From positions 3,348,001 to 3,412,000 of the forward strand of contig NZ_CP059162.1 in NCBI RefSeq assembly GCF_013466605.1: a stretch of 64,000 nucleotides of DNA, given 5' to 3'. The stretch is from Pseudomonas chlororaphis subsp. aurantiaca (GTDB taxonomy: Bacteria > Pseudomonadota > Gammaproteobacteria > Pseudomonadales > Pseudomonadaceae). The notes under the pieces were generated by a model. It did no database searches, was not told the origin of the DNA, and was given only the letters and a program-made list of their open reading frames with translations. The position numbers and the translations under genes are program-made. Shown in pieces: positions 60,369-64,000 of the stretch; within the stretch, counting starts at the first letter, position 1, and the number at the start of each line of letters is the position of its first letter.

Positions 60369-61064
60369 TCAAGCCAGGTCCACCAGGACGATTTCACTGT
60401 CCTCGAGGGCGGTGACCCGCAGCAGGCGTTCATCTTCGACCGCGACACCGTCTCGAGCTGCGGCGCGCAAGCCATTGACTTCAATCACCCCGGTCGCCGG
60501 CACCAGGTAGGCCCGGCGGCCCTGGTCCAGCGAGTACTCGGCGGACTCGCCGGCCTTCAGGTTGGCGGCCACCAGCCGCGCATCGGCACGGATCCGCAGG
60601 CTCTGGTCATCGCCTTTCTTGCCGCTGGCCAGGGTTACGAAACCCTCGCGCTGGCCTTTGGGGAACGGCTTGGCGCCCCAGGACGGCGCCGAACCTGCCT
60701 CGTTGGGGATGATCCAGATCTGGAAGATCTTGGTTGCGCCGGCTTCCAGGTTGTATTCGCTGTGGGCGATCCCGGTGCCGGCGCTCATCACCTGCACGTC
60801 GCCAGCCTCGGTGCGACCCTTGTTACCCAGGTTGTCCTGGTGGGTGATGGCGCCTTCGCGGACGTAGGTGATGATCTCCATGTCGCGGTGCGGGTGCTGC
60901 GGGAAACCGCTGCCGGGGGCGATCACGTCGTCGTTCCACACGCGCAGGTTGCCCCAGTTCATGCGCTTGGGGTCGTAGTACTCGGCGAACGAAAAGTGGT
61001 GGTGGGCATCCAACCAGCCATGATGGGCGCCGCCCAGGGATTTGAAGGGTCTGAGTTCAAGCAT
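60369..61064 (-). CDS. Pirin-family bicupin protein
   Basis: 231 aa. The N-terminal cupin has the metal ligands in FPQHPHRDMEIITYVREG and MSAGTGIAHSEYN (His, His, His and Glu); the C-terminal cupin is less conserved. The subgroup resembles YhhW, a quercetin 2,3-dioxygenase-like pirin; the physiological role is unsettled. It is convergent with pgm and divergent from the helicase gene. Confidence 0.92.
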   Translation of the reverse strand: MLELRPFKSLGGAHHGWLDAHHHFSFAEYYDPKRMNWGNLRVWNDDVIAPGSGFPQHPHRDMEIITYVREGAITHQDNLGNKGRTEAGDVQVMSAGTGIAHSEYNLEAGATKIFQIWIIPNEAGSAPSWGAKPFPKGQREGFVTLASGKKGDDQSLRIRADARLVAANLKAGESAEYSLDQGRRAYLVPATGVIEVNGLRAAARDGVAVEDERLLRVTALEDSEIVLVDLA

Positions 61065-61190
61065 GATCGTCTCCTGTCAGGGTTCGTCATGGGGCGCCTT
61101 GGTGGAGCCGCAGAACGAGACCGGTGATTGATGGCGCTTATCATCCATCAGCCAAACATCGATAAAAAGCGCAAAAAATACCGTAATCAG

Positions 61191-61205
61191 ATCTAATAAA
61201 TAGAT
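61191..61205. promoter_or_regulatory. AT-rich palindrome between pirin and helicase genes
   Basis: ATCTA-ATAAA-TAGAT in the 277-base divergent gap (61065-61341), within an unusually AT-rich stretch that probably holds promoters. Function unknown; no gene seen in the gap. Confidence 0.3.
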
Positions 61206-61341
61206 ATATTTGGCAGTGTTTCTTCTGCTTTCATACATTCAGTTCGGATCTTAAGTGGATGACCTGTAAGCATTTCACTAGAAGTCGTCGACGAATGAAG
61301 CGACCATACCGTCCCACACAGCCTCACACCCTGGAGTCAGC

Positions 61342-63801
61342 GTGCCGCAACACACCCCCGATCTTCCTCCCGAACTCTTGCCCCTGGCCGAAATGCCGCT
61401 GCTCAAGCGCTTGGCGGCCAGGTTTTTCGGTCACGGCCTCAGTCGCCTGCGCGCCCAGCATCGCGCGTCCTGGCTGCATGGCCAGGCGGACGGTTTTCGC
61501 AGCGGGCACACCGCCGGGGTGGAGTACGGTTACCAGGAGGGCAAGGCCGAAGGCCTGGAGCAGGGCCGTCAGGTACTGCTGATTCGCGACAGCCGCTCCA
61601 CCGAGCATCCGGCCCCCGGCGTCGACGATCATCTGTTCGATGACTGGCGCCTGCCGCTGAGCGCCGAGCTGAAGAAACGCATCAAGGCCGACGTTGGCCG
61701 CCTGCTGCCGGCCCATGCCCAGCCCAGCAGCGCGCAATGGAAGATGATCTTCAGCGAAACCCCGTCGACCTCGGTGATTGCCGGCGCTGGCGCGGGCAAG
61801 TCGACCTCCCTGGTCCTGCGCATCCTGCTGCTCAATCATTACCTGGGCTTCGAGCTCGATTCGATGACCGTGGTGACCTTCACCCGCGAGTCGCGCAAGG
61901 ACTTCATCAACAAGCTGATGGAGGTGTTCGCGCTCTGGGGCCGGCCCCTGGGGCTCAAGGAGGCGCGGGAGCTGGTGCGCACCTTCCACTCGCGCATCCT
62001 GCCGATGGTCCGCAGCCTGCCAGGCTTCGAGCGCCTGCAGGCGTTCGAGAACCTCAGCGATCGCCCGGCGGCGGGGGATCTGGAGGTCGACAGCAATCCC
62101 TTCGACCTGCGGATCAACGACGCCCAGCGCAAGCACCTGAATGCCTGTTATCACGCCTTGCACCGGCGCGACGGGCGTTTCCGCGAGGCGATCAAGCCGT
62201 TGCTGCGCCACGCCCTGCAGCTCAAGGAGCTGGAGCGCGATCACCCGGACGTGCAGAAGCGCATGGCCGTGACCGAACTGGCGGCCAAGCGCGACGAAGA
62301 GCTGTGCGACACCCTGGAAGACCTGTGGTTTCGCGCCGGGGCCTGGCCGATCAAGGGCATCGAGCCGAACCGGCAGACGGTGGAGATCAACGGCTCGCAG
62401 TTCCATTGCCATGGCTACATCGCCGAACTGGATGCCTGGGTGGTGCTGGGGTTCGACCCTCGGGAAAACCCGCAGCTGAGTCGCCCCGGATCGAAGCTCT
62501 CGGTGCGCGCGGAGTGGGCGGTAAAGCGCACCCTGTTTCAAGCTTTTTGTCGTAAGCCTATGATTTGGCTGGATAGTTATGAGTCGGCAAAGCGGGTTTT
62601 GTCGTCCCTGGCCGGCGACGCCACTGCCGGGCCGGGCTTCGATTACAAGGTCAAGGGCGAGCTGGCTTCGGCGCCGCTGCTGGACTGTTTTGTCGCCGCG
62701 GCCGGGTTTATCGAGAACCTCGGGCTGGATGTATCGGTGGCCGTGGGCCAGATGGTTTTCCCCCAGGACGACCCGGATCGCTACTTCTTCGAGGCTCTGA
62801 GCCTGTTCTGGCGGGCGCTGGACGACCATCTGCTCGACCAGTCGCCGCCGATCATGAGCTACAACCGTATGTTCTCGCTGTTCGGCGAGAACACCCCGGA
62901 GAACTTCAAGCTGCTTAGCGATGAGCGGCTGCGGCCGATGTCGCACCTGATGATCGACGAATTCCAGGACGTCTCGCCGCAGATCGTCTCGTGGATTTGC
63001 GCCAGCCTGCGCGAGATCCGCAGTCGCGGCCCGGCAATGCATGTCGGGCGTGGGGCGCAGCGCTCGTCGTTGCTCTGTGTGGGGGACGACTGGCAGTCGA
63101 TCTACGGCTGGCGCGGCAGTTCGCCGAAGTACTTCATGGAGTTCAACAAGGAATTCCCGTCGCCGGCTACCACCCGGGTGATGCTCAGCGAGAACTATCG
63201 CAGCCATCAGCACATCATCGACGCGGCGGAACATATCGTCCGCGCGGCACCGGCGATTGCCGGGAAGAAGGCCAAGGCCAGCGGCGAGCCCAAGGAAGTG
63301 TTGCCGGTGAATGTGCTGGACCGCGATGACCAGGGGCTGGCGGCGCGGCTGGCGGAGCACTATCGCAATGGCGATTCGATTTTGATGTTATTTCGAAAAA
63401 GTAGCGATAAGTTATTGATTGAAGAACATATTTTACAAATAGTTAATGTTGATTCTAGGTTGCCGGCCGAGGATCGACGCCTCAAGCAACTGACCTACCA
63501 CAGTTCCAAGGGCTTGCAGGCGGATGCGGTTTTCTTGCTCGGTGACTGCCAGCACCTGACCAGTTCGCCCTACAAGAACCAGGTCTATCGCATGGCCGGG
63601 CTGGGCAAGGATGGCGACAGCGAGCCCTACGACAATGCGCAGAAGGACGAGACCTTGCGTCTGGCGTATGTCGGCATCACCCGGGCGGTAAAACATTGCT
63701 ACTGGTATGTGGACAGCCCGGACACCCAGGCGGCCAATGCGCCCAAGGCGTCGGACCGGATTCCCCAGGGCAAGCCGTTCTTCGCCGACCTGCGGGCATG
63801 A
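61342..63801 (+). CDS. UvrD/Rep-type superfamily 1 DNA helicase
   Basis: 819 aa, GTG start with GGAG six bases upstream. Residues 1-120 are not helicase and contain a Gly/Glu-rich amphipathic stretch (YQEGKAEGLEQGRQ). Helicase motifs: I in VIAGAGAGKST near 152, Ia in MTVVTFTRESRKDF, II in MIDEFQDVSP near 538, III in CVGDDWQSIYGWRGSS, IV in SENYRSHQHI, V in TYHSSKGLQADAVFLLG near 720, and VI in RLAYVGITRA near 775. All key residues are present. The large insert between Ia and II (about 205-510) resembles that of helicase-IV-like (HelD) proteins. It probably acts in DNA repair or recombination; it is monocistronic. Confidence 0.88.
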   Translation: MPQHTPDLPPELLPLAEMPLLKRLAARFFGHGLSRLRAQHRASWLHGQADGFRSGHTAGVEYGYQEGKAEGLEQGRQVLLIRDSRSTEHPAPGVDDHLFDDWRLPLSAELKKRIKADVGRLLPAHAQPSSAQWKMIFSETPSTSVIAGAGAGKSTSLVLRILLLNHYLGFELDSMTVVTFTRESRKDFINKLMEVFALWGRPLGLKEARELVRTFHSRILPMVRSLPGFERLQAFENLSDRPAAGDLEVDSNPFDLRINDAQRKHLNACYHALHRRDGRFREAIKPLLRHALQLKELERDHPDVQKRMAVTELAAKRDEELCDTLEDLWFRAGAWPIKGIEPNRQTVEINGSQFHCHGYIAELDAWVVLGFDPRENPQLSRPGSKLSVRAEWAVKRTLFQAFCRKPMIWLDSYESAKRVLSSLAGDATAGPGFDYKVKGELASAPLLDCFVAAAGFIENLGLDVSVAVGQMVFPQDDPDRYFFEALSLFWRALDDHLLDQSPPIMSYNRMFSLFGENTPENFKLLSDERLRPMSHLMIDEFQDVSPQIVSWICASLREIRSRGPAMHVGRGAQRSSLLCVGDDWQSIYGWRGSSPKYFMEFNKEFPSPATTRVMLSENYRSHQHIIDAAEHIVRAAPAIAGKKAKASGEPKEVLPVNVLDRDDQGLAARLAEHYRNGDSILMLFRKSSDKLLIEEHILQIVNVDSRLPAEDRRLKQLTYHSSKGLQADAVFLLGDCQHLTSSPYKNQVYRMAGLGKDGDSEPYDNAQKDETLRLAYVGITRAVKHCYWYVDSPDTQAANAPKASDRIPQGKPFFADLRA

Positions 63802-63803
63802 AA

Positions 63804-63825
63804 AAGCCCGCGCAACGGCGGGCTT
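63804..63825. terminator. Hairpin terminator after the helicase gene
   Basis: AAGCCCGC/GCGGGCTT with a 6-base loop directly after the stop, preceded by five A, so it has a T-run on the minus strand and may serve the convergent gene as well. Confidence 0.75.
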
Positions 63826-63863
63826 GAGGACAACCTGGGGCGGGTCAAGAAAAGCGACCGGCC

Positions 63864-64000
63864 CTAGGCTTTCAAGGCGAGTGGCGGCATGAAGGCCTCC
63901 AGCTCGTCTTCCACCGCCTCGATTATTCGCTCGACATCGGCGGCATTCATCACGGTGGCGCAGGGGATGCCGGCAATGGCGATCATGGTCTCGCCGCTGG
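63864..64000 (-). CDS. C-terminal end of an unidentified protein, partial
   Basis: The minus-strand frame ends with TAG at 63864-63866 and enters the window from the right edge. About 45 codons are visible, with AIAGIPCATVMNAADVERII and a final VEDELEAFMPPLALKA. The codon use is typical for the genome, and a shared terminator lies downstream. Too little is visible to name the family. Confidence 0.6.
   Translation of the reverse strand, partial: SGETMIAIAGIPCATVMNAADVERIIEAVEDELEAFMPPLALKA

Noticed and set aside
58325..60484. A 719-codon minus-strand frame over pgm
   Set aside because: Shadow of pgm; low-complexity His/Gln/Val-rich translation.
1..64000. CRISPR array, tRNA or rRNA genes
   Set aside because: No regularly spaced direct repeats and no cloverleaf or rRNA-like stretches were noticed by eye; a tRNAscan/Infernal run would settle it.

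Overview
The window is GC-rich and looks like the chromosome of a Pseudomonas of the fluorescens/protegens/chlororaphis kind. The evidence is a near-canonical mexEF-oprN operon with mexT and a mexS-like gene, a pgm gene, REP-type palindromes (12-bp arms at 3164-3198), and dense head-to-tail operons with ATGA overlaps. No rRNA, tRNA or CRISPR array was seen. All functions are read from motifs and from memory of families; no search was run.

Layout. 1-3.1 kb: a signalling operon (end of a sensor kinase, CheR, CheB, receiver/histidine-kinase protein, single-domain receiver). 3.2-8 kb: a TPR membrane protein and a FUSC/DUF1656/HlyD exporter. 8-14 kb: mexEF-oprN on the minus strand. 14.2-16.4 kb: a DUF2235 (Tle1-like) lipase effector coupled to a DUF2931 lipoprotein. 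16.7-26.7 kb: an eight-gene amine or N-acyl-amine utilisation operon with a convergent LysR gene. 27-28.8 kb: a chitin-active pair (AA10 LPMO and GH18 chitinase), both without signal peptides. 29-33.9 kb: a LuxR regulator divergent from a thiolase, acyl-CoA synthetase and MHS-transporter operon. 34-36.4 kb: an IS3-family element (1,231 bp) between two gene remnants, then a low-GC acetyltransferase. 36.5-41.4 kb: two exporter/regulator pairs and a second AraC gene. 42-55.2 kb: a 1,992-residue toxin followed by its own four-gene type I secretion system (outer-membrane factor, ABC, adaptor, ABC). 55.2-56.1 kb: fused debris of vgrG and of a tyrosine integrase. 56.2-58.4 kb: mexT and a divergent mexS-like gene. 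58.6-64 kb: pgm, pirin, a UvrD-like helicase and the end of an unidentified gene.

Two points stand out. First, mexT (56.2 kb) and mexE (13.9 kb) keep the strand and order they have in P. aeruginosa, where they are neighbours, but about 42 kb lies between them here. That stretch holds all the accessory genes, with an integrase/vgrG scar at its mexT end. Second, the toxin combines a C58 (YopT/AvrPphB-type) cysteine protease with Cys267, His368 and Asp388, a TcdA/TcdB-like hydrophobic translocation segment, and about eight degenerate repeats of 70-90 residues. It has no RTX nonapeptides and no acyltransferase gene. Just upstream lies a decayed copy of its own 5' end, and GC content changes sharply at the end of the protease domain, which suggests an exchangeable N-terminal effector on a conserved delivery body.
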